The notes beneath the pieces were generated by a model that had not been told where the DNA came from, made no database searches, and was given only the letters and a program-made list of their open reading frames with translations. From an uncultured Desulfobulbaceae bacterium (GTDB lineage Bacteria > Desulfobacterota > Desulfobulbia > Desulfobulbales > BM004), in contig CAMYKS010000010.1 of the NCBI GenBank assembly GCA_947259115.1, forward strand, positions 228,487 through 292,486: a stretch of DNA of 64,000 nt, given 5' to 3'. Shown piece after piece: positions 54,952-63,651 of this stretch (its first letter is position 1; every line of letters starts with the position of its first letter). A program made the translations under genes and the position numbers.

Positions 54952-55794
54952 ATGTACAAGTTTATTTCTTTATGCTGCAGCTTTGTTTTTATAATGGGCT
55001 TAACCGCCTGCAGCCAGGACAAGCCCAAGGAACAGGCCAGCACTCCGCAAACCGCCCAGCAACAGCCTGATGTCGGCATGGCCACTGCCCCGGCGACACC
55101 TGTCACAGGAAAGGTGCTGGAAACCATGGATGCCGGCGGCTACACCTATCTGAACGTGGAAACAGATGCCGGCGCAAAATGGATAGCCGTGAACCAGACT
55201 GCTGTTGAGGTTGGTGAGGAGGTTACCTTTATGGACGGCATGGTTATGCAGAATTTCTTCAGTAAAACCCTTGACCGAACCTTCCCGGAAGTAGTTTTCT
55301 CAGGCGGTCTTGTCGGCAAAAATGCAGCCCCCCCGGCTATGCCGCCGGCGGGAACAGGTGCAGAATCATTTTCCCAGGCCCTTTCCTCTGAAGGCGGCAG
55401 TGCTGCAGCTTCCGGCGCAGCAGGTATGGCTACCGGCAGCAAGAAAGCCGTTGTGCCTTTTGCAGAGATCAAGGTAGAAAAGGCCACTGGTGAGAACAGC
55501 TATGCGGTTGAGGAAATTTTCAGCCAGGCTGCAGACCTTAACGGCAAAACCGTTATGGTCAGGGGTAAAGTCATGAAAGTATCTCCGCGCATCATGGGCC
55601 GCAACTGGATTCACCTGCAGGACGGAACAGGAAATCCTGACAGCAACACCCACGATCTGGTTGTTACAACTTCACAGGAACTTGAGTCTGATTGGGACAT
55701 AATTACCATTGAAGGCGTTCTTGCGGCTAATAAGGATTTTGGCTCCGGTTACTCCTATTTGGTAATTATCGAAGAAGCTAATATTAAGCAATAA
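54952..55794 (+). CDS. Lipoprotein with two OB-fold-like domains (NrfJ-like)
   Basis: The 280-aa protein has a lipobox LTAC (Cys20) and a Pro/Gln/Ala-rich linker. The first OB-like domain (about residues 52-125) contains VLETMDAGGYTYLNVET, resembling NrfJ. After a Gly/Ala-rich spacer the second domain (about 190-280) contains VMVRGKVMKVSPRIMGRNWI then HLQDGTG, also OB-like. It probably sits in the outer membrane or periplasm. No enzymatic motif is seen. A well-formed terminator follows. Confidence 0.75.
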   Translation: MYKFISLCCSFVFIMGLTACSQDKPKEQASTPQTAQQQPDVGMATAPATPVTGKVLETMDAGGYTYLNVETDAGAKWIAVNQTAVEVGEEVTFMDGMVMQNFFSKTLDRTFPEVVFSGGLVGKNAAPPAMPPAGTGAESFSQALSSEGGSAAASGAAGMATGSKKAVVPFAEIKVEKATGENSYAVEEIFSQAADLNGKTVMVRGKVMKVSPRIMGRNWIHLQDGTGNPDSNTHDLVVTTSQELESDWDIITIEGVLAANKDFGSGYSYLVIIEEANIKQ

Positions 55795-55815
55795 TCTGAC
55801 AATATGGATTATCCC

Positions 55816-55856
55816 GTTCACGGGCCCCATCACGCCGGAGCCCGTGAACTTTTTTT
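55816..55856 (+). terminator. Intrinsic terminator after OB-fold lipoprotein
   Basis: GTTCACGGGC and GCCCGTGAAC form a 10-bp GC-rich stem with a loop of about 14 bases, followed by seven T's. It lies 22 bases after the lipoprotein stop and would end that transcript before the panE-like gene. Confidence 0.85.
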
Positions 55857-55894
55857 ACACGTTTAACCTGCAGTACTGACCAGGCTTTTATTCT

Positions 55895-56842
55895 ATGAAG
55901 GTTGTAATAATCGGCCCCGGCGCTCTGGGCTGCCTCTTGGCTGCCTCACTTACTATTAAACTGGGACAATCGAACAAGAACATCCCCGAGCTAGACCTCT
56001 GGCTCCTGGATTACAAACCGGAGCGGGCCCAATACCTCTGCGAACACGGCCTGATTTTAGAAGAAAACAACCGGAAAAAACCTTGCAGGATAAAGGCAAC
56101 CACCGACCCGGCAGAGATCGGTCCTGCTGATATCATCATTCTCTGTGTTAAATCACTACAGGTAGCTGCAGGCCTTCAGCAGGCAGCAAAACTTGTTCAA
56201 CCCGACACACTCCTTGTTGCCATGCAAAACGGCATTGGCCACCTGGAACTTCTAAAGGATAAACAGAAACTGCCTTCAATTGTTCTCGGTGTTACAGCCC
56301 AGGGAGCAAACATGGTGGCCCCGGGTCATGTGCGTCATGCCGGCGACGGCTTGACCAGGATCGGTTTTCTCAAATCCGCAAGTTTTACAAAATCACTTCT
56401 TCTTGCCAAGGTTTGCAACATGCTGAACTATGGCGGAGTTGAGACGGTTATCGTTGATAACATTCTTGATTATGTATGGTCAAAGCTCATCATCAATGTG
56501 GGCATTAATGCCTTAACCGCTATGCATCGCTGCCCCAATGGTAAACTGCTGGAATCAGCCGACACCTTGGAAAAACTCAGCACTGCGGTCAGGGAGGGAG
56601 AAACTGTTGCCAGGGCCCTGAACATGGAATTGATTGGTGATCCGCTTGCCATGACAATTGACGTTTGCAGGAAAACGGCACAAAACCTATCCTCCATGCT
56701 GCAGGATGTGAATAACAAGCGGCCTACCGAAATAGATTCCATCAACGGGGCAATCATTGCCGCTGGCAGAAAACTCGGGATTCCCACCCCTGTTAACGAT
56801 GAGTTGCTTCAAAGTGTAAAAGAGATCGAGCAAGCTTACTAA
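55895..56842 (+). CDS. panE: 2-dehydropantoate 2-reductase family protein
   Basis: The 315-aa protein has the NADP-binding GPGALG loop (residues 7-12) and the ketopantoate-reductase C-terminal domain (NALTAMHRCPNGKLLES, and the later RKLGIPTPVNDELLQ). PanE/ApbA enzymes reduce ketopantoate in coenzyme A synthesis. The central lysine (VWSKLIINVGINAL) fits. The HAD gene starts 30 bases later on the same strand. Confidence 0.9.
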   Translation: MKVVIIGPGALGCLLAASLTIKLGQSNKNIPELDLWLLDYKPERAQYLCEHGLILEENNRKKPCRIKATTDPAEIGPADIIILCVKSLQVAAGLQQAAKLVQPDTLLVAMQNGIGHLELLKDKQKLPSIVLGVTAQGANMVAPGHVRHAGDGLTRIGFLKSASFTKSLLLAKVCNMLNYGGVETVIVDNILDYVWSKLIINVGINALTAMHRCPNGKLLESADTLEKLSTAVREGETVARALNMELIGDPLAMTIDVCRKTAQNLSSMLQDVNNKRPTEIDSINGAIIAAGRKLGIPTPVNDELLQSVKEIEQAY

Positions 56843-56872
56843 GGCCTCGAAACAGCCTTTAAATCCCTGCAT

Positions 56873-57448
56873 ATGACAAAAATTAACCCCGCACTCATCG
56901 GTTTTGATATTGACGGCGTGGTCGCAGATACTGGTTCCGCCTTCATACGTATCGTTAATGAAGAATACGGCATAAACTCCATCACCCTGGATGACATCAC
57001 CAGCTTCGAAGTAGTCGACTGCCTCGATGTGGATCAGGGAATTATTGAAGAGGTTTTCGCCCGCCTGCTCGATGAACCATTAGCCACCGGGTTGCAGCCC
57101 ATGAAAGATGCCATATCCGTCCTGCACAGGTTTGCCGAGGAAGCACATCTGACCTTTATCACAGCCCGTCCCCATGGAGAACCTATCGCCCGATGGCTCA
57201 AACATTTTCTACAGCCAGCTGCATTTGAAAAAATACGGCTGGTGGCAATGGGCGCCCACGACAACAAGACCTCCTATATAAAAGATATGGGACTGAAATA
57301 CTTTGTGGATGACCGGCTGCAGACCTGCCAGATGCTGGCCAGAGAGGGCATTAAGCCCCTTGTCTACAACCAGCCCTGGAATAAGAATGGACATGGTCTG
57401 CCAACTGTCAATGACTGGCGGTCCATACATGCCCTTTGCTTTGACTGA
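56873..57448 (+). CDS. HAD-family 5'(3')-deoxyribonucleotidase-like protein
   Basis: The 191-aa protein has HAD motif I FDIDGVVAD (Asp12, Asp14), motif II ITARP, and a DDR acid pair (VDDRLQT). The size and motif layout resemble NT5C-type deoxyribonucleotidases. The substrate is not known. It follows the panE-like gene. Confidence 0.82.
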   Translation: MTKINPALIGFDIDGVVADTGSAFIRIVNEEYGINSITLDDITSFEVVDCLDVDQGIIEEVFARLLDEPLATGLQPMKDAISVLHRFAEEAHLTFITARPHGEPIARWLKHFLQPAAFEKIRLVAMGAHDNKTSYIKDMGLKYFVDDRLQTCQMLAREGIKPLVYNQPWNKNGHGLPTVNDWRSIHALCFD

Positions 57449-57588
57449 GCCGTCCCCAAAACGTATCAGCCGCTGAATTTATTGTTCTGTCAACAGATTG
57501 TTTACACATCAATAACGATATGTTAGTAATTTATATCACTATTATTTTTTATTGCTGTTAAACTAACTATCCTGCAGGATTTTTGGAA

Positions 57589-58026
57589 ATGGAATGTCCC
57601 AAATGCGGTCACCATTTTAGGAGCTATAAAAATCCACTGCCAACAGTGGATATAATTATCGAGGCAATGGAAGGCATCGTATTAATAGGAAGAAAGAACG
57701 AACCCCTGGGCTGGGCCCTGCCGGGTGGATTTGTTGATTACGGAGAATCCCTTGAGCAGGCAGCAGTGCGCGAGGCTCTTGAAGAAACAGGCCTCCATGT
57801 TGCGCTCACCCGGCAGCTTAAGACCTATTCTGATCCTGAACGCGATCCAAGACACCACACGATTTCAACGGTCTTCATAGCAACGGCGGATGGGTTGCCC
57901 AGTGCAGGCGATGACGCTCGCGAGACAGGTATCTTTACCCGGAAGACCCTGCCTCCCCTGGTTTTTGACCATGCAAAAATTTTAGCTGATTATTTTACGT
58001 TCAAAAAAGAAACCAACAGACCATGA
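57589..58026 (+). CDS. Nudix hydrolase
   Basis: The 145-aa protein begins with a CPKCGHHF zinc-ribbon-like segment and contains a full Nudix box ([23 protein letters not shown], residues about 46-68). Such enzymes cleave nucleoside diphosphates linked to other groups. I use the ATG at 57589. The frame extends two codons to a TTG. Its stop overlaps the start of the GGDEF gene by 4 bases (ATGA). Confidence 0.9.
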   Translation: MECPKCGHHFRSYKNPLPTVDIIIEAMEGIVLIGRKNEPLGWALPGGFVDYGESLEQAAVREALEETGLHVALTRQLKTYSDPERDPRHHTISTVFIATADGLPSAGDDARETGIFTRKTLPPLVFDHAKILADYFTFKKETNRP

Positions 58027-58940
58027 CCAATTCCAGCATGAAAATCCTGCTTGTTGATGATGATCCGTCAATTCTTGAGATCCTGTCAGACCTGATGGCC
58101 ATCTTCGGACATGGGTATGAGACTGCCAATAATGGACTTGAAGCGCTCGAGAAACTGAAACAGGACTCCTACGATATTGTTCTTACCGATATGATGATGC
58201 CCGGTATGGACGGCATGGAACTCCTGAAATATATCCACAGCAATTATCCCCACATCAAGATCATGGTCATTACCGGTTATGACCGCACCTTCACCTATAC
58301 TGATGTGATCCGGGCCGGGGCCGGCGATTTTATTTCCAAGCCTTTCAATACCGACGAACTGGAAGCCAAGATCAACAGACTTGTCCAGGAAATAAAGCTC
58401 CTGCGCCAACTGGAACTCCTGTCAATTTCCGATGGACTGACAGGTCTCTATAACCGACGCTATTTTGATACCAAGATCCTTGAGGAAGCTCGCCGGGCCC
58501 ACCGCCAGAATCATGATCTCTTCCTGGTTTTGCTGGACGTTGACAATCTCAAGGAGGTGAATGACAGATACGGCCACCCTGCCGGTGACAAGCTCCTTAA
58601 ATCTGTGGGCGAAATCATCAAACAATGCATCAGGGAAAACGTCGACTGGCCCTTTCGTTACGGCGGCGACGAATTCTGTGTCATCCTGACCCAGGTTTCA
58701 CATGATCAGGCATTGATGACCGCTGAACGCTTCATTCAAAGCTTTAATGAAAAAAAACTGCCGCCTACCGGATTGAGCATAGGCCTGGCCAGGTTCGTCC
58801 GCTCCAGGCAGCAAAAATGGCCAGAAGACATTGCCGATCTGATTAAGAGAGCTGATTCAGCCCTGTATGAAGCCAAACATACCGGCAGAAACCGTGTTGT
58901 AGTAGATAGAAATAATGGCAAACAGCAAGCAGAGCAATGA
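58023..58940 (+). CDS. Receiver-GGDEF diguanylate cyclase
   Basis: The 305-aa protein joins a receiver (Asp12/13, phospho-acceptor Asp56 in [11 protein letters not shown] near 109) to a GGDEF domain with an intact GGDEF signature at residues 214-218. It should make c-di-GMP when phosphorylated. The inhibitory RxxD site is not seen upstream of GGDEF, so product inhibition may be weak. It overlaps both neighbours: ATGA with Nudix and 26 bases with the DciA-like gene. Confidence 0.92.
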   Translation: MTNSSMKILLVDDDPSILEILSDLMAIFGHGYETANNGLEALEKLKQDSYDIVLTDMMMPGMDGMELLKYIHSNYPHIKIMVITGYDRTFTYTDVIRAGAGDFISKPFNTDELEAKINRLVQEIKLLRQLELLSISDGLTGLYNRRYFDTKILEEARRAHRQNHDLFLVLLDVDNLKEVNDRYGHPAGDKLLKSVGEIIKQCIRENVDWPFRYGGDEFCVILTQVSHDQALMTAERFIQSFNEKKLPPTGLSIGLARFVRSRQQKWPEDIADLIKRADSALYEAKHTGRNRVVVDRNNGKQQAEQ

Positions 58941-59394
58941 TACTAACAAGCCGGTTGAAATAAGCCGGCTTCTTGCCGCTGTTTTTAAAAACAAAAAATG
59001 GCACTCAAAGCTTGAGTTGCACAGAGTTTTTGATTTCTGGGACTCCACAGTTGGCAGAGAAATAGCCGCCGTGGCCCAGCCATCGCTTTTCCGTGGTCAT
59101 GTCCTCTGGGTCAGGGTAACAGACTCTATCTGGATGCAGCAGCTGCACCTGCAGAAAATATTACTACTGGATAAGATAAATCTGCAGCTTCATGAAGAAA
59201 AAATCACAGATATCCGCTTTCAACTCAACAGTTCTCTGCCTCCCCCGCCCGCGCCTGAAATCTTGAAAACCACGCCCGTTTTCCCGGACAAAAAAGAAGA
59301 GCAGAAGTTCGACAAGCTCATCAGCTCTCTGGAAAATGATGACCTGAAGGCCTCGCTTAAAAGCCTCTGGGTGAAGATGCAGATGAAGGGATAA
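58915..59394 (+). CDS. DUF721/DciA-like protein
   Basis: The 159-aa protein has the DUF721 pattern: VFDFWDSTVGREIAAVAQPSL then GHVLWVRVTDSIWMQQL. DciA proteins help load the replicative helicase DnaB, though many DUF721 proteins are uncharacterised. It overlaps the GGDEF gene by 26 bases, suggesting translational coupling. Its C-terminal third is charged and less conserved. Confidence 0.82.
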   Translation: MANSKQSNDTNKPVEISRLLAAVFKNKKWHSKLELHRVFDFWDSTVGREIAAVAQPSLFRGHVLWVRVTDSIWMQQLHLQKILLLDKINLQLHEEKITDIRFQLNSSLPPPPAPEILKTTPVFPDKKEEQKFDKLISSLENDDLKASLKSLWVKMQMKG

Positions 59395-59920
59395 AAAAAG
59401 GTTTCTAGGGGTCAAGGGGCCGAGGGGTCAAGGGTAAAACACTTTACGCTGTGTGCAAAGCATTGCATATTTCTCTCAACTTTAGGCATTTATACCCCCT
59501 TGAGGGGTACTTGTAACTTCAAAGTTCTCCTCCCGCATAGTGGGAGGCATCAGGAGATAAGCGAAGACTTCGGATAAGCGAAGACTTCGAGCCACCTAAA
59601 AGGGGGCGAGCTACTTCCTGGTTCGAATATCGTGTCAATCGTCCGATGTTTCGTTAGAGGACAATATCGAACAAGAAATTTTGAATGATGAAATTGCACA
59701 ACTGAAAAGACTATATAACTTCATGAGTTATCTTCTCTAGGGTCAAGTAACTTTCGGAGAAAAAATGAAACGCAGTTTCTTAACTTTTTAACTCCTTCGA
59801 TATTCTGCGGTTCCTTGTTCAATATTCTGCAGTTCATTTTTAAATTATCCCGTTCAATTTCTCGCCGTATCGGTTGAACCTATCCGGGTCCACAACTAAA
59901 AGTTATGGGTTTCGCGACAA
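59395..59920. repeat. Repeat-rich gap with a possible gene remnant
   Basis: The 526-bp gap begins with CAAGGGGTC-family words (59400-59445). A GCGAAGACTTCG-containing 17-bp unit is repeated in tandem at 59556-59589. At about 59664-59740 a + strand frame without a start codon reads EILNDEIAQLKRLYNFMSYL before a stop, resembling the C-terminal helix of four-helix proteins. The words TTCGATATTCTGCGG and TTCAATATTCTGCAG follow near 59797-59835. Confidence 0.6.
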
Positions 59921-60931
59921 CTAACATATCCTCGGCAACGGCTCACCGTGGAGCATATCAACAGTGCGGGCCGAGCCGATTATGGTCTCCAGCACCACCT
60001 GTCCCGGGTGGTCGGCAATAACCTCACCGATGATGCAGGCATTTTCCCCGTATTCCGTTTTCTGTATAACTGCCAGCAGACTTTCCGCAGCACCCGGCTC
60101 GACAAATGCCAGCAATTTTCCTTCATTGGCAAGGTACAGCGGATCAAGTCCCAGTAGTTCGCAGGCGCCCATGACATCACCTCTCACCGGCAGATCTTTT
60201 TCCCGGATACGAATTCCAACCTCTGATGTCAGAGCAAGTTCGTTTAACGTTGTGCCCACCCCGCCCCTGGTCGGATCACGCAGGACATGGATGGAGTTTC
60301 CTGCTTCCCTGATTATGGCTGAAACCATATGATTCAAGGGGGCCGAGTCACTCGTAAAACCTCCCTGGATCTGCAATCCCTCCCGCTGACAGAGAATAGT
60401 GGCGCCATGGTCAGCCATTGTGCCGCTCATGATAATTTTGTCGCCGGGCCTGCAGTTTTTGGCTGAAATATCGAGCCCCTCATCAAGCAGGCCGATCCCG
60501 GTTGTATTGATAAATATCTTGTCCGCTTTACCGACCTGGACAACTTTGGTATCACCAGTGACTATCTCGACTCCGGCCTTATCCGCTCCTGCCTTGAGCG
60601 AGCGCACAATAGTCTCCAGGTCCGCATAGGAAAAACCCTCCTCAATAATCATGCCCACGGCAAGATACAATGGTTTAGCACCCCGCATGGCAAGGTCATT
60701 AACCGTGCCGTGGACGGCAAGGGAGCCGATATCGCCTCCGGGGAAAAAAATAGGATCGACCACAAAAGAATCCGTGCTGAAGGCAATGGTCTCTCTGCCT
60801 GCTTGCAGGACAGCACTGTCCTCCATGGCAACAAGGGCTTTACTTCCAAAGCTTGCAACAAAGAGTTTTTCAATCAGTTCATGGGAAGCCTTGCCGCCGC
60901 TTCCATGGGCAAGTGTTATCTTTTCCAGCAT
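59921..60931 (-). CDS. hypE: Hydrogenase maturation protein HypE
   Basis: HypE dehydrates a carbamoylated cysteine to make the CN ligand of [NiFe]-hydrogenase. The 336-aa protein starts with LAHGSGGKASHELI, contains GDTKVV and DPTRGGVGTTLNELA, and ends in PRIC, the Cys336 that is modified. No other hyp gene is in this window. It diverges from the CysK-CysRS fusion gene. Confidence 0.96.
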   Translation of the reverse strand: MLEKITLAHGSGGKASHELIEKLFVASFGSKALVAMEDSAVLQAGRETIAFSTDSFVVDPIFFPGGDIGSLAVHGTVNDLAMRGAKPLYLAVGMIIEEGFSYADLETIVRSLKAGADKAGVEIVTGDTKVVQVGKADKIFINTTGIGLLDEGLDISAKNCRPGDKIIMSGTMADHGATILCQREGLQIQGGFTSDSAPLNHMVSAIIREAGNSIHVLRDPTRGGVGTTLNELALTSEVGIRIREKDLPVRGDVMGACELLGLDPLYLANEGKLLAFVEPGAAESLLAVIQKTEYGENACIIGEVIADHPGQVVLETIIGSARTVDMLHGEPLPRIC

Positions 60932-61204
60932 ATATCAATCTCTTCCTTTAGCCTGAATTCGTACCGGCAATGGGGTGGAATTCAGTTTTAAATTAGTCTT
61001 GAATCGTGGCAAATTACACATTATCTTGCCACCCTAATCATTTCACAGTAATGATTATGTGCTTCATGTAAGAATTTTATGGTTCCTGCAAAAAAGTTCA
61101 GCTGCAGAAGCTTCTGATCTACCCGGGAACCAATACCATTATCAAGACGCTATTTAAAGCGATCTCTTTGCCCAACATAAATTTTTCATAACGGATTTGA
61201 ATTT
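60932..61204. promoter_or_regulatory. Divergent region between hypE and the fusion gene
   Basis: This 273-bp gap contains no gene. It holds an 8-7-8 inverted repeat at 61035-61057 (TAATCATT and AATGATTA), between the two divergent starts, which could serve as an operator. Confidence 0.45.
61035..61057. promoter_or_regulatory. 8-bp inverted repeat, operator candidate
   Basis: TAATCATT and AATGATTA are perfect complements around the 7-base spacer TCACAGT. It sits 104 bases from the hypE start and 148 bases from the fusion-gene start. The AT-rich nature could fit several regulator families. Confidence 0.4.
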
Positions 61205-63547
61205 ATGGCCCCTCACAACATTCTTGAAAGAATAGGTAATACGCCAATTATACCCATCAACCGGCTTAACCCGACCCAAAAGGTAAAGGTATACGCTAAG
61301 CTCGAATCGTTCAACCCGGGGGGCTCGGTGAAAGACCGCATCGCCCTGTCCATGATAGAAACCGCAGAAAAAAGCGGGGCCCTGACACCTGACAAGATCG
61401 TCCTTGAAGCAACCAGCGGCAATACCGGCATAGGGATGGCCATGGTCTGTGCGGTCAAGGGTTATCGGTGCCAGCTTGTAATGCCCGAATCCGCCAGCAT
61501 AGAACGGCGCAAAATCATGGAGGCCTATGGTGCGGAGATTCTGCTCACACCTGCCAAGAGAAGCACGGATGGTGCCATAGAGCAGGCTTACATCATGGCC
61601 CGGGAACATCCTGACCGCTACTTCCTCACAGATCAGTTCAACAACGAGGCCAACTGGCAGGTCCATTATCGTACAACGGGCCCTGAAATATGGGAACAGA
61701 CAAAGGGCAAGGTTACCGACGTGATCGCAACCCTTGGCACGACAGGTACGGCCATGGGTCTCTGCAGGTATTTTACGGAACAGCACCCCGAGGTGAGGGT
61801 GACAGCGGTCGAGCCCTTCCTGGGCCATAAGCTGCAGGGGCTTAAAAACATGAAAGAGTCCTACAAGCCTGGAATTTTTGATAAAAATCTGCCATTCCAG
61901 ATCATCAACATCCCGGATGACGAATCATTTAAGATGGCCAGGGAACTGGCACGCCGGGAAGGCATCTTTGCCGGCATGAGCTCCGGGGCGGCCATGTGCG
62001 CGGCTCTGACCAGGGCCGAGCAGATCAAGGAGGGGTTCATCGTAGTAATCCTGCCGGACGGCGGAGAAAAATACCTGAGCACAACACTTTTTTCCACCCA
62101 GGAGGAAGATAAGAAAAAAACCTCCCCTGAAGATCTACTGCGTTTCCACAACAGTCTCACGAAGAAAAAGGAAATCTTCCGCCCGATCTCCGGTAAAAAG
62201 GTAACCTTTTATGCCTGCGGTCCAACAGCCCATGAGCATGCAAACCTCTCCCACTGCAGGCGTTTTATTGTGGCCGACCTGATAAACAGGGTTATGGAAA
62301 GCAAGGGTTTCAACGTGCAGTTTTATATGAATTTCACCGACCTGGACGACAACACGATCCGTGGTGCTGAAACATCCATGCAGCCGCTGGCCGAATTTAC
62401 CGAGACTTATATCCGGGAATTCAAGGCTGACATGGATGCCCTTGGGGTTAAGAACGCCACCGGATTTCCCAGGGCCTCTCAACATGTGGAGGCCATGATC
62501 GATATTGCGGCTCAGCTCATTAAAAAAGGCTATGCCTATGAAAAGCACGGCTCAATCTACTTCGATATCTCAAAGTTCAAGCGTTACGGCAAACTTTCGG
62601 GGGTGGATCTCAGTAAGATCCAAATAGGCAAGACCGTCGATCTGGACGATTATGAAAAGGAAAACCCGGTGGACTTTACCCTGCTCAAACGCTCAACCCT
62701 GTCCGAGTTGAAACAGGGCATATTCTACAAGACGGAATGGGGCAACGTCCGGCCCGGATGGCATATTGAGTGCGCTGCCATGTCTACCCATTATCTTGGC
62801 GAAACCATTGATATTCATACCAGCGGCCGCGACCTTATATTCCCGCACCACGAAAATGAGATTGCCATTGCCGAGGCCCTTACCGGGAAACCCCTTGCCA
62901 ACTACTGGCTCCATTCCGAGCAGCTTCTGGTGGAAGGGAAGAAAATGTCGGCTGCAACCCAAAACCTGCTCACCCTCAAGGACCTGCTCAACAAGGGATA
63001 TAACGGCAGGGAAGTCAGGTTCCTGCTCATGGCGACCCATTATAGAAAACCACTGCATTTCTCCTTCAAAAAACTGGATGAAGCCAGGAAGAACTTAAGG
63101 AGGCTGGATGAATTCACCCAGAAACTCCTCTGCCTGCCCCCCGGCCTGCCCCACCCAAAGGTGGCCGCCTACCTCTCCGACATGGAGGAGAGATTCTGCG
63201 GGGCGCTGGCCAACGACCTCAACATGTCACGGGCCCTGGGCGCCATCTTTGATTTTATCAAAAAGATAAACCCGATCCTGTCACAGGGCCAGCTCGACCT
63301 GGAGCAGAAAAAATACATCCTGGAGGCCTTTGAAAAAATAAATGGCATCCTGAACCTCCTGAAGCTGAAGGAATGCCCCCTGGCGCCGGAAATTGACCGG
63401 CTCATCAAGGACCGTGAAGAAGCGCGAAAAAATAAGGATTGGGAACGGGCCGACACTGTGCGCAACGAATTGGCCCAAAAGGGATTTGGCATAGTTGACA
63501 CCCCCAAGGGGCCGGTCTGGAAGGAAATAGAAAAAGTTGAGCAGTAG
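61205..63547 (+). CDS. Fusion of cysteine synthase and cysteinyl-tRNA synthetase-like domain
   Basis: The 780-aa protein begins with a complete PLP-dependent cysteine synthase: PGGSVKDRIA with Lys43, the phosphate loop TSGNTG (70-75) and GTTGTAMG. From residue 330 a cysteinyl-tRNA synthetase follows. The zinc ligands Cys338, Cys523, His548 and Glu552 are kept. In contrast, the HIGH motif (347-350) reads NLSH and the KMSKS motif (580-584) reads KMSAA. The C-terminal DALR and tail (RADTVRNELAQKGF) are present. The fusion could pass new cysteine to the ligase, but altered ATP-binding motifs suggest changed or lost aminoacylation. It is one open frame with no frameshift. Confidence 0.9.
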   Translation: MAPHNILERIGNTPIIPINRLNPTQKVKVYAKLESFNPGGSVKDRIALSMIETAEKSGALTPDKIVLEATSGNTGIGMAMVCAVKGYRCQLVMPESASIERRKIMEAYGAEILLTPAKRSTDGAIEQAYIMAREHPDRYFLTDQFNNEANWQVHYRTTGPEIWEQTKGKVTDVIATLGTTGTAMGLCRYFTEQHPEVRVTAVEPFLGHKLQGLKNMKESYKPGIFDKNLPFQIINIPDDESFKMARELARREGIFAGMSSGAAMCAALTRAEQIKEGFIVVILPDGGEKYLSTTLFSTQEEDKKKTSPEDLLRFHNSLTKKKEIFRPISGKKVTFYACGPTAHEHANLSHCRRFIVADLINRVMESKGFNVQFYMNFTDLDDNTIRGAETSMQPLAEFTETYIREFKADMDALGVKNATGFPRASQHVEAMIDIAAQLIKKGYAYEKHGSIYFDISKFKRYGKLSGVDLSKIQIGKTVDLDDYEKENPVDFTLLKRSTLSELKQGIFYKTEWGNVRPGWHIECAAMSTHYLGETIDIHTSGRDLIFPHHENEIAIAEALTGKPLANYWLHSEQLLVEGKKMSAATQNLLTLKDLLNKGYNGREVRFLLMATHYRKPLHFSFKKLDEARKNLRRLDEFTQKLLCLPPGLPHPKVAAYLSDMEERFCGALANDLNMSRALGAIFDFIKKINPILSQGQLDLEQKKYILEAFEKINGILNLLKLKECPLAPEIDRLIKDREEARKNKDWERADTVRNELAQKGFGIVDTPKGPVWKEIEKVEQ

Positions 63548-63651
63548 TCCTGCGGCCTCAAAAAGCTGCCCAGCGGCTGCTATTGGGATGCAGCAAGCCC
63601 ATGAGATCAGGCTCCTTCACAACTCCCGGGTTCTTTCTGATGTGCTACTTT

